Source: Deltaproteobacteria bacterium
Lineage (GTDB): Bacteria; Myxococcota_A; UBA796; SXON01
Length of the DNA: 64,000 bases
Assembly: GCA_947490345.1 (NCBI GenBank)
Contig: CANLGL010000011.1
Span: 1-64,000, forward strand
Direction of reading: 5' to 3'
In this document: one piece after another, positions 44,633-51,915 of the stretch
How the letters are laid out: each line of letters begins with the position of its first letter
Numbering within the stretch: position 1 is the stretch's first letter
Notes under the pieces: model-generated
Databases searched by the model: none
Seen by the model: the letters and a program-made list of their open reading frames with translations, nothing else
Told to the model about the DNA's origin: nothing
Made by a program: the position numbers and the translations under genes

Positions 44633-44976
44633 CGCCGCCGCGACGACGTCGGCGGCACACCCGGCGACAGCGGATCTTCCCCGTTGTTGAACGGCGTCGG
44701 GAACACCCCGATCTCATAGGTCCACGGCGCCACGCGGCTGATCGTGAATCGCCGCCACTGGTCGGCGTCCGGGTCCTTGCCCGACAGGACAAACGCAACG
44801 TCTGAGGCCGGTGAACCATCGACCCAACCCACGACCACGTGGTCGAGGTACGGCCGAACGCGGTCTTCAGCGCGGATGATGAAGGACTTGCCCCCCTCCG
44901 ACGCCGCGCCGAGGCGCGGCTGGAGTTTTGCGAATGTGATCCCTTTGACCAGGGCGGAACCGAGCGCTTCACTCAT
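44629..44976 (-). CDS. Hypothetical protein in Rieske operon
   Basis: A 115-residue soluble protein from ATG 44976 (MSEALGSALVKGITFAKLQP), overlapping the Rieske gene stop by 4 bases (ATGA). It has no family I recognise; the middle is beta-rich (PYLDHVVVGWVDGS, QWRRFTISRVAPWTYEIGV). It is the third gene of a compact minus-strand operon and its stop overlaps the M3 peptidase stop. Co-translation suggests it works with the ferredoxin-like protein. Confidence 0.65.
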   Translation of the reverse strand: MSEALGSALVKGITFAKLQPRLGAASEGGKSFIIRAEDRVRPYLDHVVVGWVDGSPASDVAFVLSGKDPDADQWRRFTISRVAPWTYEIGVFPTPFNNGEDPLSPGVPPTSSRRR

Positions 44977-45509
44977 CGTCGTATGACCTCCAAACCGTCG
45001 TCGTGATCGCCGCCGCGTGCGTCGCTGCCGGCCGTCTTCTGGGGACCGAGCCACACTAACCCTTCGGCCTCGCGGACCTCGAAGGTGGCGCGCGGTCGTT
45101 CGGGATCGGTCAGGCAGGCCCCCGTCGTGAAGTCGTATTGCCAGTCGTGGTAGGGGCAGGCCACCTTTTTCCCAGTGATTGCGCCCTCACCGATGGGCCC
45201 GTCCTCGTGCGCGCAGGCGTTGTCCATGGCGTAGAGCGCACCGTCATGGCGGAAAACCGCCACCACTCGCCCGCTGTGGGCGAAGATTCCCGCCTTGCCT
45301 TCCCCAACGGCGCCAGTCGGTCCCACCGAACGGAACTCCGAGCCGACGACCGTCTGGGCGCCAGCAATCGTCGGTGTCGCAGACGGGGTCGCAGGCGCAA
45401 CGATCCTCATCGTTTCCGGGGGCGGCGCCGGCGGCGGCGAACTGGGCGTGGGTCGCGCGCCGAAAACGGCGGCCTTGACCTTGGCCTTGAGCGTGTCCCG
45501 CAGCCCCAT
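44973..45509 (-). CDS. Rieske [2Fe-2S] protein
   Basis: A 178-residue protein. An N-terminal basic/Pro-rich segment is followed by a Rieske fold at about 55-165: C99-A-H101 in DNACAHEDGPIGEG and C118-P-Y-H121 in VACPYHDWQYDF. Residues Cys/His bind the 2Fe-2S cluster, and the spacing of 16 residues between boxes is that of small ferredoxin-type Rieske proteins (NirD-, biphenyl dioxygenase ferredoxin-like). There is no oxygenase subunit adjacent, so its partner is elsewhere or is one of the flanking unknown proteins. It follows the 45510-46031 gene directly. Confidence 0.88.
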   Translation of the reverse strand: MGLRDTLKAKVKAAVFGARPTPSSPPPAPPPETMRIVAPATPSATPTIAGAQTVVGSEFRSVGPTGAVGEGKAGIFAHSGRVVAVFRHDGALYAMDNACAHEDGPIGEGAITGKKVACPYHDWQYDFTTGACLTDPERPRATFEVREAEGLVWLGPQKTAGSDARGGDHDDGLEVIRR

Positions 45510-46031
45510 CTACGCCAGCCACTCCGCGGACTTCGGCGGCTGCCACGCAATATTGCAGGCTTCGGTCGCGGCCCAGAGCATCAGGAAGACCAGCGCCGCC
45601 TGTTCGGGGGGCATCTCGACCTCCTCTTCCTTCTTGGTTTCCCGCTCGAAAAGCGCGTGCAACGCCTCGTCGAGGATGTGCGGCTGGGCGCGCTCGTCGA
45701 TGGCGCGGACCCGGTTGGGGAAGCCTGCGTCGGCGGGCATCAACAGCGCGGCGTGCGCGCCGATCTTCTTGGTGGCGGCATCGATCTCCTTGCCGCCGAT
45801 CCGGCCGATCCGCCCGCCCCCCCGTTCGAACAGCCGGATGACGACCGCCAACAGGTACAACGACACTTCGCCAGACTGGCCGGGCATGTCGGGAATGTTG
45901 GCCTTGAAGAAGCGGGCGAGGCGGCCCTGATCCTCGAGCAGCCGGCGCGCGACCGCCTGGAAGGCAAGGCCCTCCGCGGCACATTCTTCAGACCAACGGT
46001 GGACGACATCACGAGGGAGTACTGGATTCAT
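45510..46031 (-). CDS. Hypothetical helical protein upstream of Rieske gene
   Basis: A 173-residue, mainly alpha-helical soluble protein (EECAAEGLAFQAVARRLLEDQ, GEVSLYLLAVVIRLFERGG, EALHALFERETKKEEEVEM, ALVFLMLWAATEACNIAWQPP). No signal or zinc motif. The stop lies directly before the Rieske start (45509). I do not recognise the family. It is the first gene of the operon, so it could be a chaperone or partner of the ferredoxin, but that is inference from position only. Confidence 0.65.
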   Translation of the reverse strand: MNPVLPRDVVHRWSEECAAEGLAFQAVARRLLEDQGRLARFFKANIPDMPGQSGEVSLYLLAVVIRLFERGGGRIGRIGGKEIDAATKKIGAHAALLMPADAGFPNRVRAIDERAQPHILDEALHALFERETKKEEEVEMPPEQAALVFLMLWAATEACNIAWQPPKSAEWLA

Positions 46032-46090
46032 GGCGGGGCGGGGCTAACGCGCGGGCAGCCGCGCCGCGACCGGAGCGCTAGGACGTGTCG

Positions 46091-46774
46091 ATGCCAACCC
46101 TGGACGCCGTGCTCCTTCAGGTGGAGAAGCTACTCGCGCTCGCGACGTCGAACCACGTGCACGAAGCCGCCGCCGCCGCGGCGCGTGCCCAGGCGCTCAT
46201 CGCGCAGCACCGGCTGGAGTCTCTTGTCGCCGCGCGCGCCGCCGGCGCTGGGGCGGGCCCGGACCCCGTGGAGGACCAGCTGTTGGAGCGGGCACGCCGG
46301 CCGCGAGCCTGGCGGGGCGTGCTCGCGCAGGGCCTCGCGGAGGCCAACGCTTGCGTCGCGTACTCCGCGTCCGTGGGTCCCGAAACCGAACTGCGGCTGG
46401 CGGGCCGCGCCGAGGACCGGCGCGTGGTGATCGCACTCTTCGCCTGGCTCGCGCCGCGGCTGGAGTGGCTCTCCGCCAGCCACGGCGCTGGCCGCGACCG
46501 CGACTGGCACGACGCGTTTCGAGTGGGTGCGGCGGAAGAGGTCACGCGGCTGCTCGCGGCGGAGGGCGACGGGTCCCCAGCGCCGGTCTCGGACGACTCT
46601 ACCGCGGTGGCGTTGCTCGACGCCGACCGGATGCAGCGCGAACGGGGGGTGGACGCCTGGGCTGACGCCCACCTGCGACCGGGCCGGGCGCGGGCACTGC
46701 GCGTCGACGGGCGGGGGTACGCCAGGGGTCGGGCCGCCGCGCACGAGCTCCCGCTGCCCAAGGGGCGGGGTTGA
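46091..46774 (+). CDS. DUF2786-domain protein
   Basis: A 227-residue protein from ATG 46091, with AGGA seven bases upstream (a GTG at 46085 is possible). Residues 1-40 (LDAVLLQVEKLLALATSNHVHEA, then AQALIAQHRL) match DUF2786, a short helical domain with x-K-I-x-x-L-L-A-L-A followed by E-A-A-A-A-x-x-K-A-x-x-L. The remainder (WRGVLAQGLAEANACVAY, WLSASHGAGRDRDWHDAFRVGAA) resembles the companion domain of this family. Function is unknown; members occur beside phage or mobile genes and general housekeeping genes alike. It is divergent from the Rieske operon. Confidence 0.75.
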   Translation: MPTLDAVLLQVEKLLALATSNHVHEAAAAAARAQALIAQHRLESLVAARAAGAGAGPDPVEDQLLERARRPRAWRGVLAQGLAEANACVAYSASVGPETELRLAGRAEDRRVVIALFAWLAPRLEWLSASHGAGRDRDWHDAFRVGAAEEVTRLLAAEGDGSPAPVSDDSTAVALLDADRMQRERGVDAWADAHLRPGRARALRVDGRGYARGRAAAHELPLPKGRG

Positions 46775-46799
46775 CGGACGCCCCTCGCCCGCGCGGGAG

Positions 46800-47360
46800 C
46801 TACCCGCCGAGCAGCCGCGCCGCGACGGTCCTCGCTGAAGCCTCGACGGCAGCGTGGTTTCGGAGCCATTCGGCGTGGGCGTCGCGCCCGACCCGGTTGG
46901 CGATGCCGAGAACGGCCGCGAAGGGCACCCCTGCTTCCGCACACGCAAACGCCACCGCGTAAGCCTCCATGTGCTCGACCTCCCAATCCGCGCTGAATCG
47001 CGCCGCCAGCGCCTCGTCGGAGGTGATGGCCGCTACGGTCAGGACGCGGCTGGTGGGTCGGGCTGAGCGTGCGACCAGGGTTGCATCCGAGCGCAGCTCC
47101 GGCGCCCCCCGCGGCTGGTACCCGAGCCCGAGTGTCACCGCCGTCGACGCCATGCCCAGCGCCCCACTCACGATCACCGTACCCACCTCCGGACCCGATG
47201 CGTACGCGCCCGCAGAGCCGACGAACGCCACCGCCTCAGGACGTCTCTCCATCAAAAAGCGGGTCGCCGCGGTCGCCGCCGCCAGCGGTCCCACGCCCAC
47301 GGCGACGCCGGGGAGGTCGCCCAGCTCGTGGGGCACTGCGCTGCACAGGGTCACCCGCAT
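46800..47360 (-). CDS. Nucleoside phosphorylase/hydrolase superfamily protein (MTAN/futalosine hydrolase-like)
   Basis: A 186-residue protein from ATG 47360 (MRVTLCSAVPHEL). AFVGSAGAYASGPEVGTVIV and VEHMEAYAVAFACAEAGVP with AVLGIANRVG are the phosphorylase superfamily 1 blocks: MEA/G takes the place of the MEG that binds the ribose, and N-R-V-G is the catalytic Asp region in MTAN/MqnB (here Asn). The missing Asp and Ala in MEG are unusual. It may hydrolyse MTA, S-adenosylhomocysteine or futalosine, or be inactive. At 186 residues it is shorter than typical (~230). It converges with DUF2786 and is divergent from the YbaK gene with 31 bases between starts. Confidence 0.7.
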   Translation of the reverse strand: MRVTLCSAVPHELGDLPGVAVGVGPLAAATAATRFLMERRPEAVAFVGSAGAYASGPEVGTVIVSGALGMASTAVTLGLGYQPRGAPELRSDATLVARSARPTSRVLTVAAITSDEALAARFSADWEVEHMEAYAVAFACAEAGVPFAAVLGIANRVGRDAHAEWLRNHAAVEASARTVAARLLGG

Positions 47361-47391
47361 GGGGCGGCTTATCCGGATGGTAGGCTGCGCC

Positions 47392-47874
47392 ATGGCGCAT
47401 GGACACTCCGACGCGTTGGTGGCACTGCTGTCCGCGTCAGGGCGCCCGTTCTCGGTTTTGGAGCACGTCGAGGCGCGGTCGGCCGAGGACGCGGCCGCGG
47501 CGCGGGGAACACCGCTCTTGCTGGGGGGGAAGTCGGTGTTGATGCGGGTGGAGCGCATGGGCGAGGTGGTGGTGGTGGTGGGCTCCGATCGGAAGATCAT
47601 CGGGCGCCTGCTTCGCAAGGCGCTCGGAGTGCAGCGCTACCGCTTCTCGACGCCAGAGGAGCTGCGTTCGTTGACGGGCCTCGCCTACGGAGAGCTGCCG
47701 GCGTGGGCGTCACCGCTTTTCGCAGCGACGCTGGTGGTGGGGGAGGACTTCGCCGCCCGGGAGGAGCTGGTCTTCGCCGCCGCGAGTGCGACGCGCTCGA
47801 TTCGAATGCGGGTGTCCGATTGGCTGGCCGTGGCTCGGCCGCGGGTCGTGGCGCCGTTCACCGAGCCGGCGTGA
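47392..47874 (+). CDS. YbaK/EbsC-like aminoacyl-tRNA deacylase
   Basis: A 160-residue protein from ATG 47392. The YbaK fold is indicated by VLEHVEARSAEDAAAARGTP, GGKSVLMRVERMGEVVVVVGSDRKI and the tail RYRFSTPEELRSLTGLAYGELP with PLF. The K in GGKSVL corresponds to the conserved substrate-binding Lys of YbaK/ProXp-type deacylases, which clear mischarged tRNA. The end of the frame continues to a GTGA overlap with the next small gene. The tRNA substrate (Cys-tRNA-Pro, Ala-tRNA-Pro) is not determinable. Confidence 0.8.
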   Translation: MAHGHSDALVALLSASGRPFSVLEHVEARSAEDAAAARGTPLLLGGKSVLMRVERMGEVVVVVGSDRKIIGRLLRKALGVQRYRFSTPEELRSLTGLAYGELPAWASPLFAATLVVGEDFAAREELVFAAASATRSIRMRVSDWLAVARPRVVAPFTEPA

Positions 47875-48149
47875 CGCCGCCGCCGGCAGTCCGCCCCGCT
47901 ACTGCCCCCCGCCGAATCGCGGAGTTGACCCGGCCCCTTCGCGCCGCACGCGCACAGGCCTGTGCCCACGTCGAGGACGTGCTCCACGAGTTGGGCCGCC
48001 TGCGTGTGCAGATTGGCCTCGCCACCCTCGCGGACGAGGGCACCCAGGTGCGGCTCCGCCTCGGCGAGCTGGCGGCCCGCGTCGCCGCGATGGAGGAGGT
48101 GGCCGGCGTCGCGCTCAGGGGGGGGGCGTCACCGCGCTCTCGTCCATGA
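47871..48149 (+). CDS. Small coiled-coil-like protein
   Basis: A 92-residue frame starting at GTG 47871, overlapping the YbaK stop by 4 bases (GTGA), so coupled. IAELTRPLRAARAQACAHVEDVLHELGRLRVQIGLATLADEG followed by LRLGELAARVAAMEEVAG is a helical, coiled-coil-like stretch. Its 3' end overlaps the 3' end of the convergent carbonic anhydrase gene by 35 bases. No family recognised. The coupling is the best support that it is translated. Confidence 0.5.
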   Translation: MTPPPAVRPATAPRRIAELTRPLRAARAQACAHVEDVLHELGRLRVQIGLATLADEGTQVRLRLGELAARVAAMEEVAGVALRGGASPRSRP

Positions 48150-48768
48150 GCTCCACCAGCGGCCGAAAACGCCCCGCCTCCGGATCGTGCGCCAACACCT
48201 GGGCGTGGGCGAGGTCGAACCACCACGCGCGCAGCGTCAACTCGCCAGCCGCCACGCGCTGGGCGACCGCCGGGTAGGTCATCAGGTGGTCGATCTGCTG
48301 GAGCACGTGCGCCTGCGAGAGGCGGTCCTCGGGGTCCAGGGAGCCGTCCAAGCGGGGTTCTCGCTCCATTCGCCGCAGCGACGGCTCCACGTGGCCCAGC
48401 CAGCGGTCCAGGTTCGGCGCATCCGCGGGCCGATCGCCGAGCAACGCTGCCCGCATTGCACCACAGGCTGAATGGCCGCAGACCACGACGTCGCGCACGC
48501 CGAGGACCAGCGTCGCGAACTCGACGGCCGCCCCGGCGGCAACCCCGGCTTCCGAGCCGAGGGGCGGCACCACGTTGCCGACGTTTCGAGCGACGAAGAG
48601 ATCGCCCGGGTCGGTGGACGCGAATAGGTTCGGCACCACGCGGCTGTCGGCGCAGGCGATGAACAGGCAGTCGGGCGATTGGCCCAGCGCCAGTCGCGCG
48701 AAGCGCTCGCGGTAACTGGGCCGCACCCGCTCATGAAAGTCGCGGATGCCGTCGAGGAGCTTCTGCAC
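48115..48768 (-). CDS. Beta-class carbonic anhydrase
   Basis: A 217-residue enzyme. Zinc ligands are C39 in IACADSRVVP, H99 and C102 in VVCGHSACGAM, with the catalytic dyad D41-R43. It interconverts CO2 and bicarbonate in the cytoplasm; length and sequence match the CynT/Can group. It lies convergent to the small coiled-coil gene, whose 3' end it overlaps by 35 bases, and divergent from the multicopper oxidase gene (44 bases between starts). No other carbon-fixation gene is near. Confidence 0.95.
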   Translation of the reverse strand: MQKLLDGIRDFHERVRPSYRERFARLALGQSPDCLFIACADSRVVPNLFASTDPGDLFVARNVGNVVPPLGSEAGVAAGAAVEFATLVLGVRDVVVCGHSACGAMRAALLGDRPADAPNLDRWLGHVEPSLRRMEREPRLDGSLDPEDRLSQAHVLQQIDHLMTYPAVAQRVAAGELTLRAWWFDLAHAQVLAHDPEAGRFRPLVELMDESAVTPPP

Positions 48769-48812
48769 GAACGGGTCCTAACGCCGGCCGCGCCCGAGGG
48801 TAGACTGCCGCC

Positions 48813-50291
48813 ATGCGAACCGCGCTCTGGCTCTGGCTCTCCCTCTCCCTCTCCTTGCTTCTCTCGGCGGCGGCGTGTGATGCCGGACTCGACACGCGGG
48901 ACCCCGTCGGCGATGTCGGGGGTGACAGCGGCGACGACACCGGCGCCAACGCCCTTCCGGAGGCATGCGGCTACACCCCGATGACGGACCTCGACCCTGC
49001 CGACGGCGGGGTGGAGGTGGACCTGCGGGCCTCCGCCTTCGCGTGGGACCCGGGCACCGGTGTGCCGATCGCCGCGGGTCTCGCCTTCAACGAGAGCGTC
49101 CCCGGGCCGGTCTTGGAGGCCAATCTGGGAGACCGGGTTCGGGTGCACTTCACCAACGACACCACCATCGACATGAGCTTGCATTGGCATGGCTTGCGCG
49201 TCTCCCCCGAGATGGACGGCATCCAACAGATGCTGGGCGATCCGGTCAGCCCCGGCGAGAGCTTCGAGTACGAGTTCACCCTGGTCGACGGCGGCTTCTA
49301 CTGGTTCCACACCCACATGAACACCGCCACCACTATCGAAGCCGGGCTCTATGCGCCGATCATCATTCACGTGCCCGGCGAGGTGGCTCCCGACTGTGAT
49401 CTACCGGTGGTCCTCGACGACGTGCTCCTCGACGAGGACACCCAACAACTCGCTCCCCCCGACACCGACATGATGCAGCTCATGGGCCGGCTCGGCACCG
49501 TGCTGATGGCCAACGGGCGGAGCGATCGTTCGATTGGATGGACGGCAGGCCAGACCACGCTGCTCCGCCTCGTCAACGCCAGCAACGCCCGCTACTGGGA
49601 CTTGCGCCTCGAAGATCACGAGTTCACGGTCGTCGGGAGCGATGGTGGTTTCCTCGCGGAGCCGTACACCGCCGATCACGTTGTGTTGGCTCCCGGCGAG
49701 CGCACCATGCTCGTTGTCGAGGCCACCGGCACCCCCGGGGCCACCTACCGCCTGATGAATCGCCGGTTCCAGCTCCACGAAGAAGACGGCGACATGATCG
49801 AGTACGACCCCATGGGCGAGGGCGAAAACCCGGTGATGAGTTTTGTCTACGACGACCAAGCGCTCGCGGGGTCGGGCTGGACCCAACCTACGCCCGACGT
49901 CCCCAGCTGGACCGGCGCCGTGCCGAACCTCGGCCATCATTGGCTGCTCGAAGAAGACATGATGGGCGGCACCGTCACCATCGACGGGGCGAGTTTCCCG
50001 GACGTGCCCATGGTCGAGGTGATGACCAGCGTTGACACCACCTTCGAAATCGAAAACGCCTCGGAGATGCACCACCCCTTCCACATCCACGGCAACCGCT
50101 TCCAGGTGGTCGACGTCGACGGCGCTCCGCCGGCCCAGGCGCAAGGTTGGAAGGACACCTTCGATATTCCTCCTCGCACCACCGTCACGATTGTCTCAGA
50201 ACTCGACAATCCGGGCGAGTGGATGTACCACTGTCACATCCTCGAGCACGCCGACGAGGGCATGGCGGGGATGATGATGGTGGGGATGTAG
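48813..50291 (+). CDS. Multicopper oxidase lipoprotein (CueO/laccase-like)
   Basis: A 492-residue secreted oxidase. The signal consists of WLWLSLSLSLLLSAAAC (lipobox AAAC at C22), followed by a Gly/Asp linker. Copper ligands are visible: LHWHG, WFHTH, HPFHIHG, and the type 1/type 3 block MYHCHILEHADEGM. The last His-Cys-His contains the T1 Cys, and the E-H-A-D-E-G-M continuation gives the axial Met. It oxidises Cu(I), Fe(II), Mn(II) or phenolics with O2 reduction. The C-terminus carries MAGMMMVGM, a Met-rich end. The signal-peptide DNA is built of CTCT repeats. It converges with the radical SAM gene with no gap. Confidence 0.92.
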   Translation: MRTALWLWLSLSLSLLLSAAACDAGLDTRDPVGDVGGDSGDDTGANALPEACGYTPMTDLDPADGGVEVDLRASAFAWDPGTGVPIAAGLAFNESVPGPVLEANLGDRVRVHFTNDTTIDMSLHWHGLRVSPEMDGIQQMLGDPVSPGESFEYEFTLVDGGFYWFHTHMNTATTIEAGLYAPIIIHVPGEVAPDCDLPVVLDDVLLDEDTQQLAPPDTDMMQLMGRLGTVLMANGRSDRSIGWTAGQTTLLRLVNASNARYWDLRLEDHEFTVVGSDGGFLAEPYTADHVVLAPGERTMLVVEATGTPGATYRLMNRRFQLHEEDGDMIEYDPMGEGENPVMSFVYDDQALAGSGWTQPTPDVPSWTGAVPNLGHHWLLEEDMMGGTVTIDGASFPDVPMVEVMTSVDTTFEIENASEMHHPFHIHGNRFQVVDVDGAPPAQAQGWKDTFDIPPRTTVTIVSELDNPGEWMYHCHILEHADEGMAGMMMVGM

Positions 50292-51827
50292 CTACACCCC
50301 CGCATAGACCGGCGCCGGACCCACCCCCACGCTTTCGCCCGCCTCCAACCTAGCGCGAAAAGCAAGGTGGCGCCGCCGCGTCCACTCGACCAGCGGATGC
50401 CAGGCCGCGGCGGTGCTGCGGGTGCGGATCAACCCTTCCCACAGCGGGTTGCTGCGCTTGTAGAGCGCGCTCATGGCCAGGTAGGGCAACACGGACCGCG
50501 CATCTTCGGGTCGACGCGCCCAGATCGAGGCGGGGCTGGTCAGGCGCTGGTACAACCAGGCGTAGCCACGCTCCAGCTCGGCAGGCGTCATGTGTTTGGG
50601 TTGGAACACGGCGTGAGCGGTGTCGTAGAGCCGCCACTCGCGGGTGAGGATGCGCGCTTCGGCGGCCATCTGTCGGAAGAGCGGGGTGTTCGGGTAGGGG
50701 GTCAGGATGTGGTAGGTGCCCGACTCGATGTGGTTGTCCTCGACCCACTGGGCCAGCGTGGAAAAGACATCTTTGCGATCGTGGTCAAAACCAAGGACGA
50801 AGCTTCCGTTTACCTGGATGCCGTTGTCGTGGAGCAACTTGACGCGCCGGGCGTAGTCTTGGGGGCGAGGCGTGCGTTTGTGGGCGTCGTCGAGGTTCTC
50901 GCCGGTCAAGGACTCGAACCCGATGAAAACACCCGTGCAACCGGCACGCGCCATGTCGCGGACCAGCGATGGGTCGTCGGTGACGTCGATGGTCACCGCC
51001 GCGGACCAGATCTTCTCCAGCGGGCGGAGCGCCAGACACAGGCGACGGAGGTAGGCCTTGTTGGAGCCGAGGTTGTTGTCGGTGAACACCGCGTAGGGCG
51101 TGTCGTCGGCAGCCCACTCCGCCACGACCTGTTCGGGCTCACGCATCCGGTACGGCATGCGGAGGCCTTCGGTCGAGAGGTAGCAGAAGCCGCAGCGGTT
51201 GTGGCAGCCGCGCGTGGCGTTGATCGAGGTGGTGGTGAGGAAGGCCTTGCGGTCGAGCAGATCACGGCGCGGCGCCGGATGTTGCCGGTAGTCCCCATCG
51301 AAGTCGGCGTGGTACCGCGGTTGGAGCGTCCCCGCCTCGACGTCGGCGAGGATCCGTGGCCACAACGGGACCCCGTCGCCCAGCGCGAGTGCGTCGGCGT
51401 GCGGCGCGCACTCGTCGGGACAGGACAGCACGTGGAGCCCGCCGAGGATCACCTTGGAGCCCAGCTTCCGGTAGGCCCGAGCGAGAGCGAACGCACGTTC
51501 GGCGAAGGTCAGGTGCACCGTGATGCCGACGACCTCCGGCACCGGCGCCCACGGCGGCGGCCCCTGGAGCAGGTTCTCGTCCCAGTACGCCACGCTCCAG
51601 TGGTCGGGGGTGGCGGCGGCCACCGAGGTGAGCGCCAACGAGGGGGTGAGGACATGTTTTCCGAAGGAGGCGTGCGGATCCTTGGGGTAGAACGGGTTCA
51701 ACAAGAGCGCGGTCCGCCGCGCGAGGGGCGCGAAGAGCGGCGGGCTCAGCCGCGGCGCGTCGGTCATCGCGGAGGTGGCGCGGATCCGGGACGGAGGCGC
51801 GAGGAAGGGGGCGTCGGGGTGGAACAT
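50292..51827 (-). CDS. B12-binding-type radical SAM protein
   Basis: A 511-residue protein from ATG 51827 (GAGG five bases upstream); ATG 51767 and GTG 51854 are alternatives. N-terminal residues ~45-165 form a cobalamin-binding-like Rossmann domain (VVGITVHLTFAERAFALARAYRK, VILGGLHV). The radical SAM cluster motif is C-H-N-R-C-G-F-C within NATRGCHNRCGFCYLSTEG, and GFESLTGENL and VNGSFVLGFDHD are later SAM-domain strands. The C-terminal region (AYAWLYQRL, MSALYKRSNPLWEGLI) is seen in hopanoid or lipid-methylase-like B12 radical SAM enzymes. The H-x-x-D-H B12 motif is not evident. The substrate is unknown. Confidence 0.85.
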   Translation of the reverse strand: MFHPDAPFLAPPSRIRATSAMTDAPRLSPPLFAPLARRTALLLNPFYPKDPHASFGKHVLTPSLALTSVAAATPDHWSVAYWDENLLQGPPPWAPVPEVVGITVHLTFAERAFALARAYRKLGSKVILGGLHVLSCPDECAPHADALALGDGVPLWPRILADVEAGTLQPRYHADFDGDYRQHPAPRRDLLDRKAFLTTTSINATRGCHNRCGFCYLSTEGLRMPYRMREPEQVVAEWAADDTPYAVFTDNNLGSNKAYLRRLCLALRPLEKIWSAAVTIDVTDDPSLVRDMARAGCTGVFIGFESLTGENLDDAHKRTPRPQDYARRVKLLHDNGIQVNGSFVLGFDHDRKDVFSTLAQWVEDNHIESGTYHILTPYPNTPLFRQMAAEARILTREWRLYDTAHAVFQPKHMTPAELERGYAWLYQRLTSPASIWARRPEDARSVLPYLAMSALYKRSNPLWEGLIRTRSTAAAWHPLVEWTRRRHLAFRARLEAGESVGVGPAPVYAGV

Positions 51828-51915
51828 CGGGACCTCGATCCCAGCGTTAGCCACGGCGGGCGCGGCTTCGGTGCCCGCTCCGTGCAGGGTTGGTGCAAGG
51901 GCGTGGGGCTTTTTC

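Noticed and set aside
48830..48860. CTCT microsatellite in the multicopper oxidase signal
   Set aside because: It encodes the hydrophobic WLWLSLSLSLL signal helix and is interrupted; no evidence for phase variation beyond that.
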